Shown piece after piece: positions 16,574-24,833 of a DNA stretch of 35,058 nucleotides. Position numbers and translations under genes: made by a program. Source of the stretch: Pseudomonas luteola NBRC 103146 (GTDB lineage: Bacteria; Pseudomonadota; Gammaproteobacteria; Pseudomonadales; Pseudomonadaceae); contig NZ_BDAE01000032.1 of assembly GCF_002091675.1 (NCBI RefSeq), forward strand, positions 1-35,058. Direction: 5' to 3'. Numbering within the stretch: position 1 is the first letter of the stretch; every line of letters starts with the position of its first letter. The notes below the pieces were generated by a model. That model did no database searches. It was given only the letters and a program-made list of their open reading frames with translations, and had not been told where the DNA came from.

Positions 16574-16810
16574 AGGACCTTCTTGCTTTTCTTATGAGGT
16601 AGGGGAGCACGCTGCGGCTATAGAGCGACGCCCCTGCTAGGATGTCGAACAAGCGCAGCGCCAGTCCTAGGCAACTATAGACAAGGATTATATGACTGCC
16701 CAGTCATCTTGAGAGTGAGGGGAAAAAGAGCAGCCAGCAGGCGTTTGCCTTGCAGGCCGTTTTTTATTTAACGTACGCGTCTTTAATGCGACCGCTACGG
16801 ACGTAACGCC

Positions 16811-17488
16811 ATGACTATCGAACCGGCTAGCCTTGCTCACTACATCGACCACACGTTACTGGCTGCCAATGCCTCGCGCGAACAGCTTCGGCAGCTGTGC
16901 CAAGAGGCGCAGCAGTATGGGTTTTATTCCGTATGCGTAAATTCGGCGCATGTGCCCTATGTGGCTCAATGCCTGAAAGAGACTCCGTCGCGTGTGTGCG
17001 CTGTAGTGGGGTTTCCGCTTGGAGCAGGGTTAAGCGAAACCAAGGCATTCGAGGCCGAACGTGCCATTGCAAACGGTGCTCAGGAGATCGATATGGTGCT
17101 GAATATCGGTTGGTTTAAGGATGGTTTGCTGGAAGAGGTCCGCAGCGACATTGCACAGGTACTTGCTGCCTGCGGTTCCGTTCCGCTCAAGGTCATTCTG
17201 GAAACCTGCCTGCTGGATGATCTGCAGAAGGAGCAGGCTTGTGTGATCTGTCGGGAGCTGGGCGTTGCGTTTGTAAAGACGTCTACCGGCTTCAGTCATC
17301 AGGGCGCAACCCTTGAAGATGTTCGCCTGATGCGCCGGGTCGTCGGGCCTGATATAGGAGTCAAGGCTTCGGGCGGTGTTCGGGATTACGCTACCGCCGT
17401 TGCCATGATTGAGGCGGGTGCTACCCGCCTTGGTACTAGCTCTGGTGTGGCGATCGTACAAGGGGCGGGATCTGACAAGCCCTACTGA
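16811..17488 (+). CDS. deoC: Deoxyribose-phosphate aldolase
   Basis: This 225-residue protein matches class I Deo[10 protein letters not shown] near the N-terminus, [26 protein letters not shown] (D94), [10 protein letters not shown], the Schiff-base lysine in FVKTSTGF (K156) and GVKASGGVR (K185). It cleaves 2-deoxyribose-5-phosphate into glyceraldehyde-3-phosphate and acetaldehyde in deoxynucleoside catabolism. No other deo genes are adjacent. It converges with a LacI-type regulator. Confidence 0.95.
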   Translation: MTIEPASLAHYIDHTLLAANASREQLRQLCQEAQQYGFYSVCVNSAHVPYVAQCLKETPSRVCAVVGFPLGAGLSETKAFEAERAIANGAQEIDMVLNIGWFKDGLLEEVRSDIAQVLAACGSVPLKVILETCLLDDLQKEQACVICRELGVAFVKTSTGFSHQGATLEDVRLMRRVVGPDIGVKASGGVRDYATAVAMIEAGATRLGTSSGVAIVQGAGSDKPY

Positions 17489-17537
17489 CCGCTGCGTATG
17501 AGCATGCATTCCAACAGATGGCCCTATATCACCCAGT

Positions 17538-18554
17538 CTAGCTACTTTCCCGCACGACCAATTCAAATCCCAGGTCGATCTGGGTTGGTCCGGTACGTTC
17601 TGCCATCAGGTCCAGGAGTAATGTGGCGGCTTGATGACCTACGGCTTCCCGGGGTGTCCGGATGGACGTAAGGCGTGGCACCATGTGGGCCGAGGCCGGC
17701 AGATCATTGAAGCCGACCAGGGCGACCTGATGGGGAATGGAAATACCCTGGCGCTGGGCCTGAAAGATCGCTCCGTGTGCCAGGTCATCGTTACAAAAGA
17801 AGATCCCATCCACGTCAGGATGCCGGTGCATGAGATCGGTGAACAAGGTAGCTCCCAATTCGATCGAGGAGGGCCGGACATCAAGTATCTCCAAACCAGG
17901 ATCATACATGCCGGCTTGCTGTAGGGTTTCCCGGAATCCATCGCCACGCCTTAGCGCGCGTGGATCGAGCTGGGCCGCAATATAGGCAATGCGTTGGCGG
18001 CCACGCTCAATCAGGTGCCGGGCCGCCGCTGCCCCCGCAGCATATTGAGAGAAACCAGCGCTGCACGTAGCCGTACCCGCATCCAGTTCCATCATATATA
18101 CGCAAGGAACACGACTGCCAGCCAATAGCTGACGGGCATGCTCCGTTCTGTCAAAGCCTGTCAGCAGAATTCCCCTGGGCTGATACGCCAGATAATTGCG
18201 AATCAGGTTTTCTTCTTCTTCAGGCGAGTAGTGATAATTGCCAATCAGTACCTCCAGCCCGTGAGGTCTTAAAACCTGATGGATAGCTTCCAGACTCTCA
18301 ATGAATAGCTGGTTTGACAGCGAAGGGATCAGCACCACAACGGATTGACTTTGTGCGGAGGCCAGGGTGCGGGCGGCAGGGTTGGCAACGTAACCCAGGG
18401 CACGGGCGGCCTCGCGGACTTTTTCGACCAGCTCGGGCGCAACCGTGGCAACCCCTCGCAGGGCTCGTGATGCAGTAATGGGCGAAACAGCGGCCAGTCT
18501 GGCTACTTCGGCCAGCGTAGGGCGGCCAGTGGTACGGGAACCTGTTCTGGGCAT
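17538..18554 (-). CDS. LacI-family transcriptional regulator
   Basis: The 338-residue protein has the LacI HTH (PTLAEVARLAAVSPITASRALRG) and hinge helix (VANPAARTLAS), then a periplasmic-binding-protein-like sugar domain (SVVVLIPSLSNQLFIESLE, GILLTGFD, DGIFFCNDDLAHGA, ALVGFNDLPAS). It is close to the GntR (gluconate repressor) subgroup. It probably represses a sugar or sugar-acid operon that is not obvious in the window. It converges with deoC. Confidence 0.93.
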   Translation of the reverse strand: MPRTGSRTTGRPTLAEVARLAAVSPITASRALRGVATVAPELVEKVREAARALGYVANPAARTLASAQSQSVVVLIPSLSNQLFIESLEAIHQVLRPHGLEVLIGNYHYSPEEEENLIRNYLAYQPRGILLTGFDRTEHARQLLAGSRVPCVYMMELDAGTATCSAGFSQYAAGAAAARHLIERGRQRIAYIAAQLDPRALRRGDGFRETLQQAGMYDPGLEILDVRPSSIELGATLFTDLMHRHPDVDGIFFCNDDLAHGAIFQAQRQGISIPHQVALVGFNDLPASAHMVPRLTSIRTPREAVGHQAATLLLDLMAERTGPTQIDLGFELVVRESS

Positions 18555-19217
18555 AGGTTAATCAGTGCGTTGTTGTTATGAGTCGTACATCCGGGATATA
18601 GCCGTCTAAGGTAGCGCTGTCCAAGAGGGGCTTACAAGCAAATGATTCTATCTGGACGGATAAGGCGGCTCGGGAATGCAGAAGACGAGGCAATTCTTAG
18701 CACACCTATGGTTTTGCACTACCATCAAAGCTGAAAGGATTGCGTCTCGCTGAGACAACACTCTCCCTAGGAGCTGGCAGCAGGCTTCTGAATTTTAGAT
18801 CGGGCCTACACAAATTTATTAATAATACGTCATAACGTAACTGATTCAGTTGACTTACTGGATTGCTAATCCTCTCAATTTATACCGTGGACGTGTCCCA
18901 TGAAGCGTGCTGCATGACATGGCAACGTTATCTTTTTATTTTTCAGTTATGGCTGCCGAGACACCGCCAACATTACTAGACGCGACGGGAGGCGCCTGGT
19001 TTTGGGTGCAACTCGGCGACAGGCTTAAAACCGAAAATGTAACAGCCCCTTGAGTAGTCTTACGCCTCCGGAGAGGCCTGCCAGCCTTTCGGTAATAGAC
19101 GGGGAGGAGGCTCATCGGATGTAAATCTATCTATTAAGACGCTGTTTCACGGTCGCCCTTTTATTAGTCATATGGGACGGTACGGCACTGCATGAACGTC
19201 GTGGTTTTATAGAGTAA
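18555..19217. other. Region without a supported gene, degenerate
   Basis: Short ORFs here (for example from ATG 18949) have no family signal that I recognise. Because it lies directly before recognisable receptor and permease remains, it may be the more decayed upstream part of the same locus. Confidence 0.45.
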
Positions 19218-19517
19218 CATTTGGTCATTCAGCTCCATGACGGAGCGAGCCTTTATATCGATTACGGGACGGCTACGTTTCCAACGGACCTGTAATCAGC
19301 TGGGCTGATTGAGCTGCTATGGGGAGTCGCCTCTCTATTTCATGGCAAAGTCGCGGCTGGTGTAGTGGACAACGTCCTGTCAAAACAGTCCCTGCAAAAG
19401 CTGATCCAAAATCATCTACGTTTGGGCTACGGCAGCTATGACCTGTGGCAGATGGCCTTTGATGGCGAAGGATAGATGAAAGAGCAGTTCAGTTATCAGC
19501 TCAACCTTACTCAGTAA
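19218..19517 (+). pseudogene. TonB-dependent siderophore receptor fragment (plug domain), disrupted
   Basis: One frame reads QLHDGASLYIDYGTATFPTDL, a stop (19293-19295), SAGLIELLWGVASLFHG and KVAAGVVDNVLSKQ. It continues through LGYGSYDLWQMAFDGEG, a stop (19473-19475) and MKEQFSYQLNLTQ. This follows the plug domain of ferrisiderophore receptors (VEVLRGPASxLYGxxxPGGxVNxVSK, then LGSYDxKQxxFD). The two stops, the loss of most of the protein and degraded core residues (LRGP to LWGV) show a dead remnant. The barrel is absent. Confidence 0.7.
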
Positions 19518-19548
19518 GCCAGTAATACCTGAGTAAACCAGGGTTCCC

Positions 19549-19812
19549 TTGCTAGCCTATATCTGTGCCTCTTTGCTTTCAGGCGTCATGGTGGTGGTTA
19601 GCAGCGCCATTGTATTTGTCAGACTGATGCTCCCACATCTGGCGAGGCGGTTTATCGTGGCCCAACAACGGCAACCTTTACTAGTGGCAGCACTACTAGG
19701 CGGGCTGTTTCTGCTATGGATTGACATGGCCGCGCATACCTTATTCACATCCGACGATCTTCCTATTGGTATCGCAACGGCTGTTCTGGGCGGCGGTTCT
19801 TTCTTATATTGA
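19549..19812 (+). pseudogene. FecCD-type siderophore ABC permease, C-terminal fragment
   Basis: This 87-codon stretch matches the last part of FecCD-family permeases: GVMVVVSSAIVFVRLMLPHLARR, LLVAALLGGLFLLWIDMAAHTL and DDLPIGIATAVLGGGSFLY correspond to the family's GFVGLIVPHxxR, ASALxGAxxLLxAD and ELPVGVxTALxGxPFFL. A full permease has about 330 residues, so the N-terminal three quarters are missing. It follows the receptor remnant and indicates a lost iron-siderophore import locus. Confidence 0.75.
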
Positions 19813-19900
19813 GGCAGAAACGGTGAATCCAGAAAACATGAAGCCTTTGCTCGAAAGGGAATACATGACACCTACATGTTACTCGATGAAACAGGACGTT

Positions 19901-19917
19901 TTTCCCGACTAGGGACA
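19901..19917. promoter_or_regulatory. Distant copy of the parA-upstream palindrome
   Basis: TCCCGACTAGGGA (19903-19915) differs by one base from the palindrome upstream of parA, and the flanks TT and C also match copy 3. Confidence 0.4.
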
Positions 19918-19971
19918 GTGAATTAGCTAATCAACCCCATCAAGCGCATATAGACGCTAGCTATTTGATTG

Positions 19972-19994
19972 GTTACGTTATCTCATAACATTTA
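19972..19994. promoter_or_regulatory. Candidate Zur (zinc uptake regulator) box
   Basis: The core GTTAT-CTC-ATAAC (19977-19989) is a perfect inverted repeat. Over 23 bases the site matches 16 of 22 defined positions of the gammaproteobacterial Zur consensus. It lies directly before a CobW-type GTPase, a common Zur target, and overlaps the upstream ATG 19994, which favours the start at 20009. Confidence 0.6.
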
Positions 19995-20008
19995 TGAGTG
20001 GGTGCTTT

Positions 20009-21358
20009 ATGTCAGATCTACGCGTCCCTGTCACGGTGCTGACCGGCTTTCTGGGTTCAGGTAAAACGACGTTGCTCAATCACATCCTTAGCAAGCAGCA
20101 TGGTATGCGTATTGCTGTGATTGAAAATGAGTTTGGCGAGATCGGCATTGATGACGCCTTGGTGGTGAATGCCGACGAAGAAGTCTTTGAGATGAATAAC
20201 GGTTGTATCTGCTGCACGGTACGGGGTGACCTCATCCGGATCCTGGGCAACCTGATGAACCGGCGTGACAAGTTCGATCATATTCTGGTGGAGACCACGG
20301 GCATGGCCGATCCCGGCCCGGTGGCACAAACGTTCTTTGTCGATGACGAAATCCGAGCGCAGCTCCAGCTGGACGGCATTATTACCGTGGTCGATGCTCA
20401 CCATGTCTGGTTGCACCTGGAGGACAGCAGTGAGGTACGAGAGCAGATTGCCTTTGCCGATGTCATCCTGCTGAACAAGACGGATCTGGTCGAGCCCGCC
20501 AGGCTGGACGAGCTGGAAACACGAATCCGCAAGATGAATTCGTTGGCTCGTATCCATCGGACCGTCAATGCCGAAGTCGACATTCCTACTGTCATGAACG
20601 TGGGCGGCTTTGATCTGGAACGGGTGTTGGACCAACGGCCAGACTTTCTACAGAAGGAATATCCGTTTGAGTGGGCTGGAATCTGGCATTTGCCGGCAGG
20701 CATTACCGAGCTCCGTTATGGGGCAGGCCCCGATCCGTTTATTGGCGCGCTGCTGATGCCTGTCAATGGCGACAGTGAGGGTGATCTGGACAGGGCTGTT
20801 GTTATCGCCGAAGGAGCCTTTGATCGAGAGGCCAAAAAGATCCGTGCAGGTACCAAGCTGATGCCTGGTCGTCAGGCCGTCAATTTGAAAGTGCCGGAAG
20901 ACGATGCAGAGCAGACGGTTAATCTGCTGATTCCGGCGGCGGGATACTATGCTCTGGTAACTGAGCATGGGCCCGAAGAGTTTGGGCTGCGACTGGAGCA
21001 GTCAGGCGTTCGCCTTGAGCCGAGCAGTCAACGCGAGTTTGCCGCGTCCCATAGCCATGATGAAGAAATCAGCTCTGTTGGCATTACCTTGGAAGGGGCG
21101 CTGTTGGAGGCAAAGGTCAATCAATGGCTAGGTTCGCTACTGGCTCGGAAGGGGCAGGACATCCTACGAACCAAAGGCATTCTAAACATTGCACAGGAGA
21201 ATCGCCGATTCGTCTTCCAAGCCGTTCATATGTTGCTTGATGGCGGCCCGGATCGGTTGTGGCAGCCCAATGAGAAACGCCAGAGCGAAATCGTATTCAT
21301 TGGCCGTAATCTGGACCGCGAAGAGCTAATAGCAGGACTGAAAGGTTGCCTGGCATGA
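20009..21358 (+). CDS. CobW/ZNG1-type GTP-binding protein (COG0523)
   Basis: The 449-residue protein has the P-loop GFLGSGKTT, the [10 protein letters not shown] segment, the metal-binding CxCC motif in [23 protein letters not shown] and the guanine motif NKTD, followed by the CobW C-terminal domain. COG0523 GTPases insert or handle metals, often zinc under limitation. ATG 20009 is chosen because it starts at [13 protein letters not shown] and because ATG 19994 lies in the Zur-like site. A WD40 gene overlaps its stop, an order common in Pseudomonas. Confidence 0.92.
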   Translation: MSDLRVPVTVLTGFLGSGKTTLLNHILSKQHGMRIAVIENEFGEIGIDDALVVNADEEVFEMNNGCICCTVRGDLIRILGNLMNRRDKFDHILVETTGMADPGPVAQTFFVDDEIRAQLQLDGIITVVDAHHVWLHLEDSSEVREQIAFADVILLNKTDLVEPARLDELETRIRKMNSLARIHRTVNAEVDIPTVMNVGGFDLERVLDQRPDFLQKEYPFEWAGIWHLPAGITELRYGAGPDPFIGALLMPVNGDSEGDLDRAVVIAEGAFDREAKKIRAGTKLMPGRQAVNLKVPEDDAEQTVNLLIPAAGYYALVTEHGPEEFGLRLEQSGVRLEPSSQREFAASHSHDEEISSVGITLEGALLEAKVNQWLGSLLARKGQDILRTKGILNIAQENRRFVFQAVHMLLDGGPDRLWQPNEKRQSEIVFIGRNLDREELIAGLKGCLA

Positions 21359-22380
21359 GCGACTCCACAGCGGTACAACGCCTGCAGAGCCTATGGCAAG
21401 TGGAGGGTGGCGAGCACATCAACACGCTGGTCTGGTCGCCAGACAATACCCGGCTGGCGACGGCCTATGCAGACGGTTCGGTTGCGGCGTATGACACGGC
21501 TAATGGTCGCGAAGTATGGCGTCATGCGGTGCATGGGCTGGCGACCAGTGCATTAGCGTGGTCACCTGACGGTAACCTTTTGGCCAGTGGCGGGCAGCAG
21601 GGCGGTATTATCCTGTGGGAACCCGCTACGGGCAGTAAAGTACATCAGCTGGATAGCGGACGTAGTTGGGTTGAATTCTTATGCTGGTCAGCCGAGGGCG
21701 GATTGGCTTCAGCAGCTGGCCGGCAGATCCAGCTCTGGACCGCCGAAGGCAAGCTGAAGCAAAGCTTTGGACAGACCGCCAGTACGGTCACAGGGTTGTT
21801 ATGGCTGGCTGATGCTACCCTGCTCAGCAGCTGCTATGGGCTGGTCAACCAATGGTCTGCGGAGCGTGAGCAGCCCCTGCGGCACTTCCCCTGGAAAGAC
21901 TCTCTGCTGAGTCTCTCGGTCAGTCCAGATCAGCGGTTTATTGCCACCGGATGCCAGGACAATGCTATTCACCTGTGGTATCTGAAAAGCGGCGAAGACT
22001 TTCGCATGAGTGGGTACCCATCCAAGGTCAGGCATTTTGATTGGAGTGCTGACAGCCGCTACTTCGCAACAGGCGGTGCAGCTTCTCTGATTATCTGGGA
22101 TTGTTCAGGTAAAGGGCCACAAAGCAGCAAGCCGGTAGTACTGCCCGTACATACCAAACCCATCAGCTCTATTGTGTTCAGCCATGCAGACAGCCGCCTA
22201 GCCTCCGGTGGAGACGATGGTCTCACAGTTATTTTTGATCTGGCCCGTGGTGAACCATTGGCAGGCTTGCTGGATGAGGCGGGTGTAAGCTCCATGGCCT
22301 GGAGCGAAGATGATCAGGTCCTGGCGATTGGCTACAGTTCCGGCCGCTTGCGGTTGTGCCCGGTGCCTGTGAAGCCTTGA
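21355..22380 (+). CDS. WD40 repeat protein
   Basis: The ATG overlaps the CobW stop (ATGA). The 341-residue protein consists of repeated WD40 units, for example INTLVWSPDNTRLATAYADGSVAAYD, ALAWSPDGNLLASGGQQGGIILWE and SLSVSPDQRFIATGCQDNAIHLWY. About seven repeats give one beta-propeller. It has no signal peptide and probably acts as a scaffold partner of the CobW GTPase; its exact role is not known to me. A TTG start 9 bases upstream is possible but less likely. Confidence 0.92.
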   Translation: MSDSTAVQRLQSLWQVEGGEHINTLVWSPDNTRLATAYADGSVAAYDTANGREVWRHAVHGLATSALAWSPDGNLLASGGQQGGIILWEPATGSKVHQLDSGRSWVEFLCWSAEGGLASAAGRQIQLWTAEGKLKQSFGQTASTVTGLLWLADATLLSSCYGLVNQWSAEREQPLRHFPWKDSLLSLSVSPDQRFIATGCQDNAIHLWYLKSGEDFRMSGYPSKVRHFDWSADSRYFATGGAASLIIWDCSGKGPQSSKPVVLPVHTKPISSIVFSHADSRLASGGDDGLTVIFDLARGEPLAGLLDEAGVSSMAWSEDDQVLAIGYSSGRLRLCPVPVKP

Positions 22381-22385
22381 ACGCA

Positions 22386-22417
22386 GCAGTGCGGTACGCC
22401 AGGGCGTGCCGCACTGC
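22386..22417 (+). terminator. Strong hairpin after the WD40 gene
   Basis: Arms of 15 bases (GCAGTGCGGTACGCC and GGCGTGCCGCACTGC, one G-T pair) with a 2-base nominal loop begin 5 bases past the stop. There is no T run, so it may act in mRNA stability or as a Rho-type end. Confidence 0.5.
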
Positions 22418-22566
22418 GTCGGCGGAATTACAGAATTGTCGGGTTCGGTACGTCTCCGTACACCTGTTGGGGGTCAAATGTCTTAGTCGACTCGGTAAAG
22501 CCCAATGTATGAAGCAGTTATTTGTGAGAGTGGATAGGCAGAGTTGATCGTTATACCCAGAAACGA

Positions 22567-22600
22567 CAAAGCCGCCCCTGGGTCAGGGGCGGCTTTGTTT
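22567..22600. terminator. Rho-independent terminator
   Basis: A perfect 14-bp stem (CAAAGCCGCCCCTG and CAGGGGCGGCTTTG) with the loop GGT is followed by TTTG and preceded by AAA. It can end the CobW-WD40 transcript and the minus-strand small gene that begins at 22878. Confidence 0.88.
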
Positions 22601-22713
22601 GATCATCGAGCCGCTGTGTTTTCAGACTGAGCGTCTTGTCACGAGATGGAGATAAAAACAACCGGCGGGCTCTTCAGACAGGGGAGGCGTCCCCTGTAGT
22701 CAAGCAAGGCGTA

Positions 22714-22878
22714 TCAGGCGACTACCGTCGTGCTTTCCCGCTTGTCCCACTCTTCTTCAACTTCACAGAAACAGACATCGGCTGCAGCATGCAGACGGTC
22801 CAGTTGGGCTTCGGTCAGATTATGCAGGGGAAGCGTTTCAAGCAGCTGGATAAGCGTATCAAATTGGGTAACGTCCAT
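22714..22878 (-). CDS. Small conserved-looking protein (54 aa)
   Basis: The frame gives MDVTQFDTLIQLLETLPLHN, then LTEAQLDRLHAAADVCFCEVEEEWDKRESTTVVA. The minus strand has GAGGAC right before two consecutive ATGs (22881 and 22878), and spacing favours the second. The helix-rich acidic sequence with a Cys-x-Cys looks like a real soluble protein. A terminator lies downstream. I do not recognise the function. Confidence 0.6.
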   Translation of the reverse strand: MDVTQFDTLIQLLETLPLHNLTEAQLDRLHAAADVCFCEVEEEWDKRESTTVVA

Positions 22879-23366
22879 CATGTCCTCGTGGGATAATCAG
22901 ATCGATATGGCGTATTACCTCCTGTTAGTACGCGCGAGGCCTTCTCACAGGAGATCTGTCAATTTCAATGAGTAATTCGACTTCACAGGGCCAAGACATA
23001 TCGTGTGGACTGCCGGCCGCCGTGCGCACATGGATTACCTGATAACGACTTTAGCCGCTACCGGTTCGAGTTCCATGGGTTAGGGGCGCGCATTCTAATG
23101 ATGACCGCTCGTTCCCTCTAGGGGGTTCTGCCCAATGGCACGCAAATATTTCCGTAATATTGCATTGACGTGTAAAAAAATCTTTTGCTGGCATGGACTT
23201 AGCTGACCCAAAAAAAATTAAATTTTTTTGGGTTGCTTTTTACGTTATTGGACGAACTGTATACATTCAGCTCCAGACCAAGCTCCATAGAGCCTGGTAC
23301 GGCCCAACACGCGGTCTGCAAACAGTCACCCGCAGAGCCCTTTTATGCGAGAAAACGCTGTGTGGC
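22879..23366. other. Intergenic region with AT hairpin
   Basis: No supported gene in 488 bases. The inverted repeat at 23206-23233 has CCCAAAAAAA and TTTTTTTGGG arms and lies downstream of the minus-strand chemoreceptor, where it could end transcription. Confidence 0.5.
23206..23233 (-). terminator. AT-rich hairpin after the chemoreceptor gene
   Basis: Arms ACCCAAAAAAA and TTTTTTTGGGT surround a short AT centre. It is about 135 bases past the receptor stop on the minus strand. Confidence 0.45.
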
Positions 23367-24590
23367 TTATGTTGTCAGCTGGTTGAACTGGCCCACTGCA
23401 TCAACTACACGCTGGGCACCGTCCTGGATATCAACGATGACCACACCGGCTTCAGAGGCCAGCGCCAGACCCTGTTCTGCTTGGTTCTTGCCTTCAGACA
23501 TGCGGGAGACGGCTTCCTGAGCCAGTGCCTGGTTCTCTTGGACGACGCCAACGATTTCTTCGGTTGCTTTGCTCGTTCGGGCTGCCAGCTGACGCACTTC
23601 ATCGGCCACTACTGCGAATCCACGGCCCTGCTCACCTGCGCGGGCGGCTTCAATAGCCGCGTTGAGTGCCAGCAGGTTGGTCTGCTCGGCAATGCCACTG
23701 ATGGTCTTAACAATCGAGCCGATTACGAGCGACTGCTTATCCAATGCCTCAATGCCTTCAGCAGCGTGTTCCATCTGCCTGGACAGCTGCTGCATGATAC
23801 CGATGGTCTGGTTGACTACGCCTGCGCCCTTCTTGGCTGCAGCATCGGTTTGTTGCGACGTACCGTAGGCGATACCGGCCGCCTCGATGACAGCGTTTTC
23901 ACGGTTGACCTGATCTGTGACGACCGTTGCGAACTTCACGATCTTGCACAACTTGTCTTCCGCATTGAGGATGGGGTTGTAGGAGGCCTCAAGCCAGACG
24001 ACATGACCATATCGGTCCACGCGCTTGAAGCGACCGTTGACGAACTCGCTGCGATTGAGCTTGGCCCAGAAATCCTGATACTCAGACGAATTGTATTCGG
24101 CCGGCTCGCAGAACAGGCGGTGATGCTTGCCCTTGATCTGATCCAGCGTATAACCCATAACACTGAGGAAGCGGTCGTTGGCGGTAATCACTTCGCCGTT
24201 CAGGTTGAACTCGATGACGGCGGTAGAGCGTAACAGGGCCTTGATCAGGCTTTCGTGCTCGCGGGAAGTCTCGATCGTACGGGTCAGGTTGTTTGCGTAG
24301 ATATAAAACTGGTCAACTTGACCCGAAGCATTGCGTATCGGTTGCCACAGGCAGCGTAGCCAAGCTTCTTTCCCGTCTGCCCTGAGCAGACGTACAACGC
24401 CACTGAAGTGTTCACCTTTTTGAAGCGCAACCTTCATCCGTCGATAGATATCGGTTTGCTTGATATGCACTGGAACCAGCTCGTCAATATTGCGACCGAC
24501 GATCTCATGGCTTTTGTAGAGCATTTCAAGCATGAATTGCTCGTTGACCTGTTCAATCACGCCTCGTGAGTCAAGGGTAAAGCCAATCAT
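23367..24590 (-). CDS. PAS-PAS chemoreceptor (BdlA-like), original start cut off by an early stop
   Basis: From ATG 24590 the 407-residue protein has two PAS domains (about 1-110 and 115-230; the second has [32 protein letters not shown]) and a cytoplasmic receptor signalling domain with the hairpin [42 protein letters not shown]. There are no membrane segments. Size and layout resemble BdlA, the P. aeruginosa biofilm dispersion receptor. The natural start seems to be ATG 24680, with AAGGA 7 bases before it: it reads MFFKRL, then TAA at 24660-24662, then in frame [19 protein letters not shown] up to this ATG. The short N-terminal coiled coil would thus be lost unless the stop is read through or is a base error. 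Confidence 0.85.
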   Translation of the reverse strand: MIGFTLDSRGVIEQVNEQFMLEMLYKSHEIVGRNIDELVPVHIKQTDIYRRMKVALQKGEHFSGVVRLLRADGKEAWLRCLWQPIRNASGQVDQFYIYANNLTRTIETSREHESLIKALLRSTAVIEFNLNGEVITANDRFLSVMGYTLDQIKGKHHRLFCEPAEYNSSEYQDFWAKLNRSEFVNGRFKRVDRYGHVVWLEASYNPILNAEDKLCKIVKFATVVTDQVNRENAVIEAAGIAYGTSQQTDAAAKKGAGVVNQTIGIMQQLSRQMEHAAEGIEALDKQSLVIGSIVKTISGIAEQTNLLALNAAIEAARAGEQGRGFAVVADEVRQLAARTSKATEEIVGVVQENQALAQEAVSRMSEGKNQAEQGLALASEAGVVIVDIQDGAQRVVDAVGQFNQLTT

Positions 24591-24833
24591 TGATGTATCG
24601 AGGCTTTGTTTGACCTGTTGTACAACCGAGAGTCTTTCCCGCAGGGCGGCCAGTTCCTGTTAGAGGCGTTTGAAGAACATGATTGATCCTTGAAGTAAGC
24701 GGCCGAAAGGGGAGGCTTGGTTCATTTATCGGCGCCCACAGGATTAAATGAAAGGAAGACGATCATTAAATATTTATGACAGACCAGCGGCAGGATTTGA
24801 CTGCTGGTCTGCCACACATGGCAATCACTCCCG

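Noticed and set aside
22636-22896. An 86-residue plus-strand ORF.
   Set aside because: It is the shadow of the minus-strand 54-residue gene, which has a ribosome site and a better sequence.
23111-23126. A TCCCTCTAGGGGG sequence resembling the parA-upstream palindrome.
   Set aside because: It lacks one base of the core and is not palindromic around the same centre.
23193-24233. A 346-residue ORF opposite to the BdlA-like chemoreceptor.
   Set aside because: It is antisense to conserved PAS and signalling domains and has no family features.
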